Shown here: positions 25,034-32,473 of the stretch, piece by piece
Numbering within the stretch: the stretch's first letter is position 1
How the letters are laid out: each line of letters starts with the position of its first letter
Assembly (NCBI RefSeq): GCF_017308075.1
Contig: NZ_JAFKFX010000033.1
Location: forward strand, 62,001-126,000
From: Allobosea sp.
GTDB lineage: Bacteria > Pseudomonadota > Alphaproteobacteria > Rhizobiales > Beijerinckiaceae
Length of the DNA stretch: 64,000 bases
Direction: 5' to 3'
The notes under the pieces: model-generated
What the model was told of the DNA's origin: nothing
The model's input: the letters and a program-made list of their open reading frames with translations, nothing else
Databases searched by the model: none
Position numbers and translations under genes: made by a program

Positions 25034-26614
25034 TCACAGCAGCGGCCGCATCGTGATCGCCAGCTCGCGCGTCGCGCCATAGTCGATCTTGCCGTTGCCG
25101 AGCACCGGGATGGCGCGGGTTACGAGCAGCGCCTTCGGCATCCACAATTCCGGGAAGCCCTGAAGCTTCGCCTCGTCCTGCAGCGCCTTCTTGTCGGCAT
25201 CCGGTTTTTCGGTGACGAGCACGAGCTGCTCGCCCTTGCGCAGATCCGGCAAGGCGACGACGACGTGATTGAAACCCGGCCACAGGCCGGAGATCATCGA
25301 TTCGACCGCCGCCAGCGAGACCATCTCGCCGCCGAGCTTGGCGAAGCGGCGCGCCCTGCCCCTTATGCTGACGAAGCCGTCCTCGATCGCGACGATGTCG
25401 CCGGTATCGTGCCAGCCGCCCTCGGGCGGGGCGAGCGTGCCGGGGCTGTCGGCGTTGAGATAGCCCAGCATCACATTGGGGCCCTTCACCATCAATCGGC
25501 CGCCCTCATGGATGCCCTCGACCGGTTCGAGCCGCGCGGTGATGCCGGGCAGGAGCCGTCCGACGCTACCCTCGCGCATCGCGCTCGGCGTATTGCATGC
25601 CAGCACTGGCGAGCATTCGGTGCAGCCATAGCCTTCGAGGATGGTGGTGCCATAGGGCTCCCAGAGCCGGCGCGTCTCCGGCTTCACGCGCTCTGCCCCG
25701 GCGACGACATAGCGCACGCTGCTGAGGTCGCCCTCGCCGGCGGCGCGGGCATAGCCCTGCAGGAAGGTGTCGGTCGCGAGCAGGAAAGTCGCGCCGGTCT
25801 CGGCGATCAGCCGCGGCACCTGCTTGTAGTGCAGCGGGCTCGGATAGAGCACGACCTTCATCCCGTGCAGCAGCGGCACCAGCATCCCGGCGGTCAGCCC
25901 GAAGGAGTGGAAGGCCGGCAGCGGGTTCATGAAGATGTCGCGCTCGGAAATCGCGCCCTGCGCATGCTGGAACACTTGCCGCGCATTCGAGACCAGATTG
26001 GCATGGCTGAGCACCACGCCCTTGGGCTTGCCCTCGGTGCCGGAGGTGAACAGCACCACCGCCGGTTCGTCCGGGCCGGCCGCATGCCGGCGATGGACGA
26101 ACCCCGGCGCCAGCGAGGCGAGCGCGCCGAGCAGCTTGTCGAGGCTGGTCAGCTGCTTGCGGACATCCTCGAGATAGATCACCCGTCTGCCCTGGCCGAT
26201 CGCCTCGATCACCTCGTCGAGCTTGGCCTGATCGATGAAGCGCCGCGAGGTGACGATGGTCGAGAGCGGGGCGACCTCGCAGGCCGCCTTGAGGTTCTTG
26301 GTGCCGGCGGTGAAGTTCAGCAGCGCCGGCACCCGGCCATAGGCCGACAGGCCGAACAGGGTGACCGCCATGCCCTGCATGTTCGGCAGCAGCAGCCCGA
26401 CCTTCTCGCCCTTCTGCGTCTGCGCCGCGAGCTTGCGGCCGAGCACGAAGGCGCCGAGCACCAGCCGGCCGAAGCTGATCGGCTGACGTTCGGGGTCTTC
26501 CAGCGCGATTCGCGCCTTGCCATGGCGGGAGACGGCGGCGAGCACGGCCAAGAATAGCGTGGTGCGCGCACCCTCCGCGTCGAAGGGCTCCGCCCCGAAT
26601 TCCGTGGCCACCAT
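25034..26614 (-). CDS. AMP-forming acyl-activating enzyme (Aas C-terminal-like)
   Basis: A protein of 526 residues. It has the adenylate-forming P-loop 'LFTSGTEGKPKG' (about 190), 'GYGCTECSPVLACN' (about 335), 'GWHDTGDI' (about 404) and the late catalytic lysine in 'GNGKIDYGATRELA'. The 'NFTAGTKNLKAACE' and 'EGYGCTECSPV' segments are like the acyl-ACP synthetase half of Aas, which reactivates fatty acids for lysophospholipid repair; the acyltransferase half is missing here. ATG 26614 has GGAGCAGGG upstream. The substrate is inferred as a fatty acid. Confidence 0.85.
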   Translation of the reverse strand: MVATEFGAEPFDAEGARTTLFLAVLAAVSRHGKARIALEDPERQPISFGRLVLGAFVLGRKLAAQTQKGEKVGLLLPNMQGMAVTLFGLSAYGRVPALLNFTAGTKNLKAACEVAPLSTIVTSRRFIDQAKLDEVIEAIGQGRRVIYLEDVRKQLTSLDKLLGALASLAPGFVHRRHAAGPDEPAVVLFTSGTEGKPKGVVLSHANLVSNARQVFQHAQGAISERDIFMNPLPAFHSFGLTAGMLVPLLHGMKVVLYPSPLHYKQVPRLIAETGATFLLATDTFLQGYARAAGEGDLSSVRYVVAGAERVKPETRRLWEPYGTTILEGYGCTECSPVLACNTPSAMREGSVGRLLPGITARLEPVEGIHEGGRLMVKGPNVMLGYLNADSPGTLAPPEGGWHDTGDIVAIEDGFVSIRGRARRFAKLGGEMVSLAAVESMISGLWPGFNHVVVALPDLRKGEQLVLVTEKPDADKKALQDEAKLQGFPELWMPKALLVTRAIPVLGNGKIDYGATRELAITMRPLL

Positions 26615-26695
26615 GCTGCGCCCTGCTCCCGGCTGCGTTTCCTCTGGCCGCACCCTAAGGCGGGACGGCTTGCGAGGGAACGGCGCAGGCGCCGG

Positions 26696-27727
26696 TCAGC
26701 GCATCGGCGGCGCGTAGAGCACGCCGCCCATGTTCCAGAGCTGGTTCAGCCCGCGCGGAATGCCGAGAGGCGAGTTCACCCCGAGGTTGCGCTCATAGAT
26801 CTCGGAATAATTGCCGGTCGCCTTCACCGCCCGGATCGCCCAGGCCTCGTCGAGGCCGAGCGATTTGCCGAAGCCGCCCTCGGCACCGGTCAGGCGGCGC
26901 ACATCCGGCTTGGTCGAGGCGACGGCCTCGTCCGCATTGGCCGCGGAGACGCCGAGTTCCTCGGCGTTGACCAGCGCGAAATTCACCCATTTGACGATGT
27001 TGAACCACGGGAAATCGTCGGAGCGCGTCACCGGGCCGAGCGGCTCCTTCGAGATCACGTCGGGCAGGATCACGGCATCGCCCGGCTTCGGCAGCTTGAG
27101 CCGTTCGGCGTAGAGCGCCGACTGGTCGCGGGTCAGCACATTGCACTGGCCGGACTGGAAGGCGGCGAGCGCCTCGGCGGCGCTCGGAAACGCCTTCTCC
27201 TCGAAGCTCATCGAATTGGCGCGGAAGAAATCGCCGAGATTGAGCTGGGTCGTCGTGCCGGCCTCGACGCAGACCTTGGCCTTGTCGAGCGACAGCGCCC
27301 CGTCGACGCCGAGCGAGCGCGCCACCAGGAAGCCCTGCCCGTCATGATAGGTGATGCCGGCGAAGGCGAGGCCGAGCCCGGCCTCGCGGCCGAGGGTCCA
27401 GGTCGAATTGCGCGAGAGCAGGTCGACCTTGCCTTGTTTCAGCGCCTCGAAGCGCTCGCCGGCCGAGAGCGGCGTGAAATTGACCTTGCCGGCATCGCCG
27501 AGCACCGCCGCCGCCACGGCACGGCAGAAATCGACGTCGAACCCGGCCCAGCGCCCCTGCGCATCCTTCTCGGAAAAGCCGCGCAGCCCCTCGCTGACGC
27601 CGCATTCCAGCGTCCCGCGCTGCTTCACCTTGTCGAGCGTGCCGGCAGCGGCCGGCAGCGCGACGAGCCCCGCGGCGAGCACGGCGAGCGCCGATGGCTG
27701 GAGACGAATTCGGAACGCGCCTCGCAT
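26696..27727 (-). CDS. Amino-acid ABC transporter substrate-binding protein (AapJ-like)
   Basis: A protein of 343 residues with a signal peptide ('ALAVLAAGLVALPAAAG'). The mature start 'GTLDKVKQRGTLECGVSEGL' and 'SRNSTWTLGRE', 'GLAFAGITYHDGQGFLV', 'NVLTRDQSALYAERL' are typical of the general L-amino-acid binding proteins (AapJ group). These deliver amino acids to an inner-membrane permease in the periplasm. No permease or ATPase gene is adjacent, so it is an orphan that may share a transporter encoded elsewhere. Confidence 0.9.
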   Translation of the reverse strand: MRGAFRIRLQPSALAVLAAGLVALPAAAGTLDKVKQRGTLECGVSEGLRGFSEKDAQGRWAGFDVDFCRAVAAAVLGDAGKVNFTPLSAGERFEALKQGKVDLLSRNSTWTLGREAGLGLAFAGITYHDGQGFLVARSLGVDGALSLDKAKVCVEAGTTTQLNLGDFFRANSMSFEEKAFPSAAEALAAFQSGQCNVLTRDQSALYAERLKLPKPGDAVILPDVISKEPLGPVTRSDDFPWFNIVKWVNFALVNAEELGVSAANADEAVASTKPDVRRLTGAEGGFGKSLGLDEAWAIRAVKATGNYSEIYERNLGVNSPLGIPRGLNQLWNMGGVLYAPPMR

Positions 27728-27777
27728 GGGGTCGGATCTCCTGATTGCTGAATGGCGTGCGGCCTTGAAAAGGCCGG

Positions 27778-28413
27778 TCAGATCGTCGCCTTGTGTCGCA
27801 CCACGACCTTGGTCCCGAGCGGAACGCGCGAGTAGAGGTCGATGATGTCGCCATTGGCCAGGCGGAAGCAGCCCGACGAGATCGACTGGCCGATCGTCTC
27901 CGGCTGGTTGGTGCCGTGAACGCGGAACACGGTCGAGCCGAGATAGAGCGCGCGCGCCCCCATCGGATTACCCGGCCCACCGGCCATGAAGCGCGGCAGA
28001 TAGGGTTGGCGCTGCAGCATCTCCGGCGGCGGACGCCAGTCCGGCCATTCCGCCTTGCGGCTGACCTGGACGAGGCCCGACCACTGGAAGCCCTCGCGGC
28101 CGACGCCGATGCCGTAGCGCAGCGCGCGGTTGTTGGGCTGCACGACATAGAGGAAGCGCTCGGCGCTGTGGATCACCACCGTGCCAGGCGCCTCGTTCGA
28201 GCGGAAGAACACCATCTGCCGGGCATAGGGCCCTTCGGTGATGGTGACCTCCTCGGTCGAGACCCGGCCCGGCTCGTCGCCGACATCCATCGTCTCGGCC
28301 GGCGGCACCATTCCCTTGCCCTGCGCCTGGACGGCGGCCGGCCAGGCCAGCGCCAGCGTTAGTGCCGCGGCGCCGAGGCCGCCGAGAATCCGTGTCATGT
28401 CGGGCTTTTTCAT
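27778..28413 (-). CDS. L,D-transpeptidase (YkuD domain)
   Basis: A protein of 211 residues from ATG 28413 with a Sec signal peptide ('LGGLGAAALTLALAWPAAVQ'). The YkuD domain fills the C-terminal 130 residues; the catalytic motif is 'HGTNQPETIG' followed by 'SISSGCFRLANGDIIDL', with the nucleophile Cys. Such enzymes make 3-3 peptidoglycan crosslinks or attach proteins to peptidoglycan in the periplasm. It follows a lipoprotein gene by 22 bp or less on the same strand, so they are likely one unit. Confidence 0.92.
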   Translation of the reverse strand: MKKPDMTRILGGLGAAALTLALAWPAAVQAQGKGMVPPAETMDVGDEPGRVSTEEVTITEGPYARQMVFFRSNEAPGTVVIHSAERFLYVVQPNNRALRYGIGVGREGFQWSGLVQVSRKAEWPDWRPPPEMLQRQPYLPRFMAGGPGNPMGARALYLGSTVFRVHGTNQPETIGQSISSGCFRLANGDIIDLYSRVPLGTKVVVRHKATI

Positions 28414-28435
28414 GCGCGATCTCGCCTCGCGGGTT

Positions 28436-28915
28436 TCAGGTGCCGCAGCGGGCGTAGATGAAGGTGCCGTAGCGGCGGTTCGCATCGGGATCGACGAAGC
28501 GCATGGTCAGCATCGAATCGCTCGCCGAAAGGATCTCGCGGTCCTGCGGATCCCCCGCCGGCGCCTCGAAGCCGACATAGTTCTTGCCGCCAGGCCCGCC
28601 TTTCAGGCGCAGCTCATAGGGTTTGGGATCGTCGGCGACATGCATCATCACGCCGTCGGTCGGGCCTTTGGAGATGGTATAGGGCTGGGAGCAGCCGGCC
28701 TTGGCCTGCGCCTCGGTGCGCTTGCGGTCCTTCTCGGTGTGGAAGGAGGCGATGCCCCAGCGCCCGATCAGGCGCTCGCGCGGAATGCTCGAAGGCCCCG
28801 AAGCGCCGCCGGCGGAAACCCCGCCGCCAGCCGGCCCCTGGCTGGTCGAGCCGCAGCCCGCCAGCAGCAGCGCAGCGCCGAACAGGCAGGCGCCCGCCGC
28901 GCCACGGCCCGCCAT
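28436..28915 (-). CDS. Lipoprotein of unknown function
   Basis: A protein of 159 residues from ATG 28915. A lipoprotein signal peptide ends in the lipobox 'LLAGC' (Cys about 20), so it is probably membrane-anchored. After a Gly/Ser-rich linker comes 'RWGIASFHTEKDRKRTEAQA', and the C-terminus holds 'MRFVDPDANRRYGTFIYARC'. I recognise no named family. An upstream ATG at 28990 has a better ribosome site (GGGGGAG) but would place the lipobox at residue 45. It is upstream of the L,D-transpeptidase, suggesting an envelope role. Confidence 0.72.
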   Translation of the reverse strand: MAGRGAAGACLFGAALLLAGCGSTSQGPAGGGVSAGGASGPSSIPRERLIGRWGIASFHTEKDRKRTEAQAKAGCSQPYTISKGPTDGVMMHVADDPKPYELRLKGGPGGKNYVGFEAPAGDPQDREILSASDSMLTMRFVDPDANRRYGTFIYARCGT

Positions 28916-29342
28916 TGCGGAAATCCCCGCGCGCCCCCTGCCCCGGAGACGACCGATGATCGCCACCGGATACGCCAACGCCATGCGCATGCCTGCTCCC
29001 CCCCGCTTCGGCCCATCATGGTCTCGGCTTTCCGCCGCGGTCAACGGTCGGTTCGGCCCCGAAGCTGTCGCCGTGCCGAATGAGCACTTCGGCGCCAGGG
29101 TCGCAAGGTCACCGGCCCGTCCGCTCCTGGCAAACGGCGCACGGCGACGATGCGCCGCCCGCAACGCCTCGGAAATTAACCGAGAAAGCGTCAGAAACGC
29201 GAATGAAACCAAGACCTTCGGAAAGCGGAGCGCACGCCCTCGAAAGGATTGCCAACAAGCGATTCAGCACTTGCCGATTTGCACGTTGAGATCGCCCTGC
29301 CCGCTCGCTATCTCCTGATGCTCAGAGCTGGGAAACGCCGCC
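28916..29342. other. 427-bp gap between two divergent envelope-protein genes
   Basis: No gene is supported. It must hold the promoters for the minus-strand lipoprotein gene and the plus-strand secreted-protein gene. A small dyad ctcgg/ccgag around aaattaa lies near 29169-29185. I see no other structure. Confidence 0.4.
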
Positions 29343-29867
29343 TTGTCCGCCGATCGCAACCGCCTCACCGCCGTCATCGCCCTCGCCGCGGCCTCCCTGA
29401 CCAGCGCCGTTCCGGCGCAGGCGAACTTCCTCGAAACCCTGTTCGGCATCGCGCCGCGCCGGGTCGTGGCGCCGGTGCCCGAACGCGAGCCGCTGCACAT
29501 GACCGTGCGCCCGCGGGCACCGCGGGACGGCCGGCCCGGTGTCGCGACCAAGGAAGCCCCGCCGACGCCGCGCGTCGCGCCGATGGAATATGCCAGCGAT
29601 CCCTATTGGTATCTCAAGGACCCGACGCTGAAGAAGGGCGACGTCATCGTGCTCGACGGCCGCGTCGTCGTCTTCAGCGGCGGCGAACGCAGCTACAGCA
29701 GCTTCCAGTCGATCAAGGAGAGCCGGCTGCTCTCGGAGCGGGCCAAGAAGCAGCTCAGGCACATGGTCTCGACCCCCATCGACACGCATACGGTCTGGGA
29801 GCCGGCCGAGATCATGAAGAGCAACGGCGCCATGACCACCGTCGAGGTCTCCGAAAGCGCCCGCTGA
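29343..29867 (+). CDS. Secreted protein of unknown function
   Basis: A protein of 174 residues from TTG 29343; no ATG gives this frame upstream. A signal peptide ('LTAVIALAAASLTSAVPAQA') ends near residue 27. The middle is Arg/Pro-rich. The conserved-looking C-terminal part 'DPYWYLKDPTLKKGDVIVLD' and 'SSFQSIKESRLLSERAKKQL' contains no motif I recognise. It converges on the DHFR-like gene. Codon use fits the genome, so the gene is probably real although its start is uncertain. Confidence 0.65.
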   Translation: MSADRNRLTAVIALAAASLTSAVPAQANFLETLFGIAPRRVVAPVPEREPLHMTVRPRAPRDGRPGVATKEAPPTPRVAPMEYASDPYWYLKDPTLKKGDVIVLDGRVVVFSGGERSYSSFQSIKESRLLSERAKKQLRHMVSTPIDTHTVWEPAEIMKSNGAMTTVEVSESAR

Positions 29868-29883
29868 GCGTCGCGGGTCGCGC

Positions 29884-30417
29884 TCAGACCGGGACGTAGC
29901 TCAGTCTGATCACGCCCTCGCCGACCGGCTCGCTGGCCATGAGGCGGAGCGGCGGCCGCGGGCCGGCGAAGAACGGCATGCCGCGCCCCAGCACGACCGA
30001 GTGGAAATAGAGCCGGTACTCGTCGATCAGGCCGAGCTCGGTCAGGCTTTGCGCCAGCTCCGGCCCGGAGACGGCGATCTCCCCGGCAAGCCTCGCCTTC
30101 AGGCCGCGGACCATCGCGGCCAGATCGCCCTCGACGAGCCTCGCATTCGGGCCGACGGATTTCAGCGAGCGCGAGACCACCCATTTCGGCTGCTTCCGCC
30201 ACGCCGTGGCGAAATCGCGCCGCGCCGCATCCCAGGCAGGGTCGTCCCCATCCCAATACCGCATCGCCTCGTACATGCGGCGGCCGTAGAGGCTGGCGGC
30301 CAGGGCGCGCACATGCTCGGTCCAATGGCGAAACAGCACCGGCCCCACCTGCATCTCCGGGTGGAGATCGACATAGCCGTCCAGGGACTGGTTCATGCCG
30401 AAAACGAGCTTCGCCAC
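29884..30417 (-). CDS. Dihydrofolate reductase/RibD-like family protein
   Basis: A protein of 177 residues from GTG 30417, which has GGGAGG at about 8 nt. 'VFGMNQSLDGYVD' at the N-terminus, 'LYGRRMYEAM' (about 43-52), 'KWVVSRSL' and 'EIAVSGPELAQSL' are the fold landmarks of the RibD C-terminal/DHFR-like family (YyaP/YwjB type). These bind NADPH and probably reduce a small heterocyclic or other carbonyl compound; the true folate role is not supported. It is single and on the opposite strand from its left neighbour. Confidence 0.85.
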   Translation of the reverse strand: MAKLVFGMNQSLDGYVDLHPEMQVGPVLFRHWTEHVRALAASLYGRRMYEAMRYWDGDDPAWDAARRDFATAWRKQPKWVVSRSLKSVGPNARLVEGDLAAMVRGLKARLAGEIAVSGPELAQSLTELGLIDEYRLYFHSVVLGRGMPFFAGPRPPLRLMASEPVGEGVIRLSYVPV

Positions 30418-30526
30418 GCTGCTGGCCTCCCTGTGGTTTGCGTTCAGTTTAGAGCGAGGCGTGGTCACGCAAAAGTGACGTTGGAACGCCTGCCGCGCCA
30501 TCGTCCCGTGCCCGGCAGCAGCACGA

Positions 30527-31177
30527 TCAGCCCGCCGACGCAGCGGTGTAGACCGCGAGCTGCGCCGCGAAGGCGCGCCGATAGGCGGGCCGAGCCTCGC
30601 CGCGCGCGACATAGGCGGCAAGGTTCGGATATGCCTCCAGCAGGCCCGAGCCGTGCAGCCGGCGCAGCACCGTCACCATCAGGAGGTCGCCGGCACTGAA
30701 GGCGCCATCGAGCCAGTCCGCCTCGCCGAGCCGCCGCGACAGGTCGCCGAGCCGCTTGCGGATGATGCTCTCCAGGGCCTGCAGCCGCTGCTCGTACCAG
30801 GGCTGATCACGCTCGAGGATCGCCGCGAGAGAGCGGTCGAAGATCTGCGGCTCCATCGTGTTGAGCGCCGCGAACATCCAGGCGATCGCGCGCGAGCGGG
30901 CGTTCGCCTCCTGCGGCAGCAGGCCGCCATGGCGCTCGGCGATATGCAGCACGATCGCCCCCGACTCGAACAGGCAGAGGTCGCCCTCCTCGAAGCTCGG
31001 AATCTGCCCGAAGGGCTGAAGCGACAGATGCTTCGGCTCACGCATCGCCCTGAACGACAGGAGCCGGACCTCATAGGGCTGGCCAACCTCCTCGAACGCC
31101 CAGCGCACGCGCATGTCGCGGGCCAGCCCCCTGCCCCGGTCGGGCGAGCGTTCGAAGGCGGTGATGATGGCGGTCAT
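30527..31177 (-). CDS. Glutathione S-transferase family protein
   Basis: A protein of 216 residues. The thioredoxin-like N-terminal domain has 'DMRVRWAFEEVGQPYEVRLL', 'FGQIPSFEEGDLCLFESGAI' (cis-Pro and the ES motif that binds glutathione), and the C-terminal domain is all-helical, with 'LDGAFSAGDLLMVTVLRRLH'. Members conjugate glutathione to electrophiles or act as reductases. It is monocistronic and upstream of the DHFR-like gene on the same strand by 109 bp; no pathway link is evident. Confidence 0.9.
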   Translation of the reverse strand: MTAIITAFERSPDRGRGLARDMRVRWAFEEVGQPYEVRLLSFRAMREPKHLSLQPFGQIPSFEEGDLCLFESGAIVLHIAERHGGLLPQEANARSRAIAWMFAALNTMEPQIFDRSLAAILERDQPWYEQRLQALESIIRKRLGDLSRRLGEADWLDGAFSAGDLLMVTVLRRLHGSGLLEAYPNLAAYVARGEARPAYRRAFAAQLAVYTAASAG

Positions 31178-31323
31178 CCTCTGGCTCCCGACTATTGCCT
31201 CGTGCTTCCGGGGTAAAGCAGCCGACAGTCACAGGACGGCAGCACCCGACAACCCGCCTCGCCCATTTCGAGCGTGTGTCGCCGTCATCTCGCGCCGCAC
31301 AACTTTGCCTCTTCCTTCCGAAA

Positions 31324-31338
31324 TTAACCTTCTGGTAA
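31324..31338. promoter_or_regulatory. CtrA-like box upstream of the cell-wall hydrolase gene
   Basis: TTAA-N7-GTAA differs by one base from the CtrA consensus TTAA-N7-TTAA. It lies about 80 bp before the hydrolase start. Cell-cycle control of an envelope hydrolase by CtrA would be plausible in this order of bacteria; the match alone is weak evidence. Confidence 0.3.
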
Positions 31339-31415
31339 GAGGAAGGGGATTCCTTGCCGGAGATGACGGACCGCCGCCCTGGGCAGCCCCGATCCCGTAA
31401 TCAGGAGGTTGCCGC

Positions 31416-32339
31416 ATGACGCGGATCGAGATCGCTGCGAACGCTACCCGTCTTTCCGGCACAAGCCGCCACGGTCGCAAGGCGATCCCGCTCCTGGTTT
31501 CACTGGCGGCTCCGGTCCTGGGCGCCTGCAGCATGACGCCGGTCGAGACCGCCTCGACCACGGCTCGGACGACCGCTGCGAGCACTGCGCCGAAGCAGAG
31601 CCACGAGATCCGCAAGCGCGCCATCGCCTTGGCCAAGGCCGACCCGCGCGAGAAGGAATGCCTCGTCCGCGCGATGTATTTCGAATCGAACCGCTCCAGC
31701 GAATCCGGCCTGCTCGGCGTCGGCACGGTGGTGATGAACCGGGTCGGCGCGCCACGCTATCACGACACGATCTGCGGCGTCGTCGGCGCCCCCAAGCAAT
31801 TCGCCGCCGGCGTGCTCACCCGCCCGATGTCGGCGCGCGAGCTCCCCAAGGCCGAGGCCGCCGCCGAAGCCATCCTGGCCGGCAAGCGCAACGAAGCCGT
31901 CGGCAACGCCAAGCATTTCCACATGGCGGGGATGCGCTTCTCCTACCCCAACATGCACTATGTGACGGTGGCCGGCGGCAACGCCTTCTACGTCAAGGGC
32001 GAGCGCCCGGAACGCCGCCGCATCGAGGAGCCGAGCTCGCAGGTCGCCGCGCTTTCCGAGCCGGCGCCGCTCGCGACCAGCGCCTCCTCGGCCTCGACCG
32101 CCTTCGCCAGCGCGCCGCTCGCCTTCGCCCCGGCCGCGCCCGCTCCCGCGATCGCCCTGGCCACGAGTTCGGCCTCCTATGTCGTCGCCAATGCGACGCT
32201 GCCGCCGAGCCGCCCCTACGATCTCGGCATCGCCCGCAAGACCACGCAGGCCTTCATCGCGCCGCCGAAGAGCGAGGCCCGCCTCGCGGCGCTGATGCCG
32301 CCCTCCCGCCCGCTGCGCGGCTCCCTCGCGCTGGACTGA
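31416..32339 (+). CDS. SleB-type cell wall hydrolase, probable lipoprotein
   Basis: A protein of 307 residues. 'LAAPVLGAC' near residue 38 resembles a lipobox. The Hydrolase_2 (SleB) domain spans about 75-195: 'REKECLVRAMYFESNRSSES' with the proposed catalytic Glu, 'GVGTVVMNRV' and 'HFHMAGMRFSYPN'. SleB enzymes are lytic transglycosylases that cut glycan strands. The last 110 residues are Ala/Ser/Pro-rich and likely disordered. It is monocistronic with a CtrA-like box upstream. Confidence 0.87.
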   Translation: MTRIEIAANATRLSGTSRHGRKAIPLLVSLAAPVLGACSMTPVETASTTARTTAASTAPKQSHEIRKRAIALAKADPREKECLVRAMYFESNRSSESGLLGVGTVVMNRVGAPRYHDTICGVVGAPKQFAAGVLTRPMSARELPKAEAAAEAILAGKRNEAVGNAKHFHMAGMRFSYPNMHYVTVAGGNAFYVKGERPERRRIEEPSSQVAALSEPAPLATSASSASTAFASAPLAFAPAAPAPAIALATSSASYVVANATLPPSRPYDLGIARKTTQAFIAPPKSEARLAALMPPSRPLRGSLALD

Positions 32340-32369
32340 CGGCTGCAGGGCCGCAAGCGCGGCCGGCTT

Positions 32370-32463
32370 CGTCATGGTCGGGCCTGTCCCGACCATTCAC
32401 GTCTTCCTTGACGAAGCGCGGCGTTCAAGCCGTGGCTGCTCGCCACGCGGGCGAGCATGACGG
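32370..32463. repeat. Dispersed inverted-repeat element, family B, copy 2
   Basis: The two hairpin ends occur in the reverse order to copy 1: cgtcatggtcggg first, gggcgagcatgacg last. It lies between two convergent genes (cell-wall hydrolase and PEP carboxylase). Confidence 0.6.
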
Positions 32464-32473
32464 GGCGGCGATC

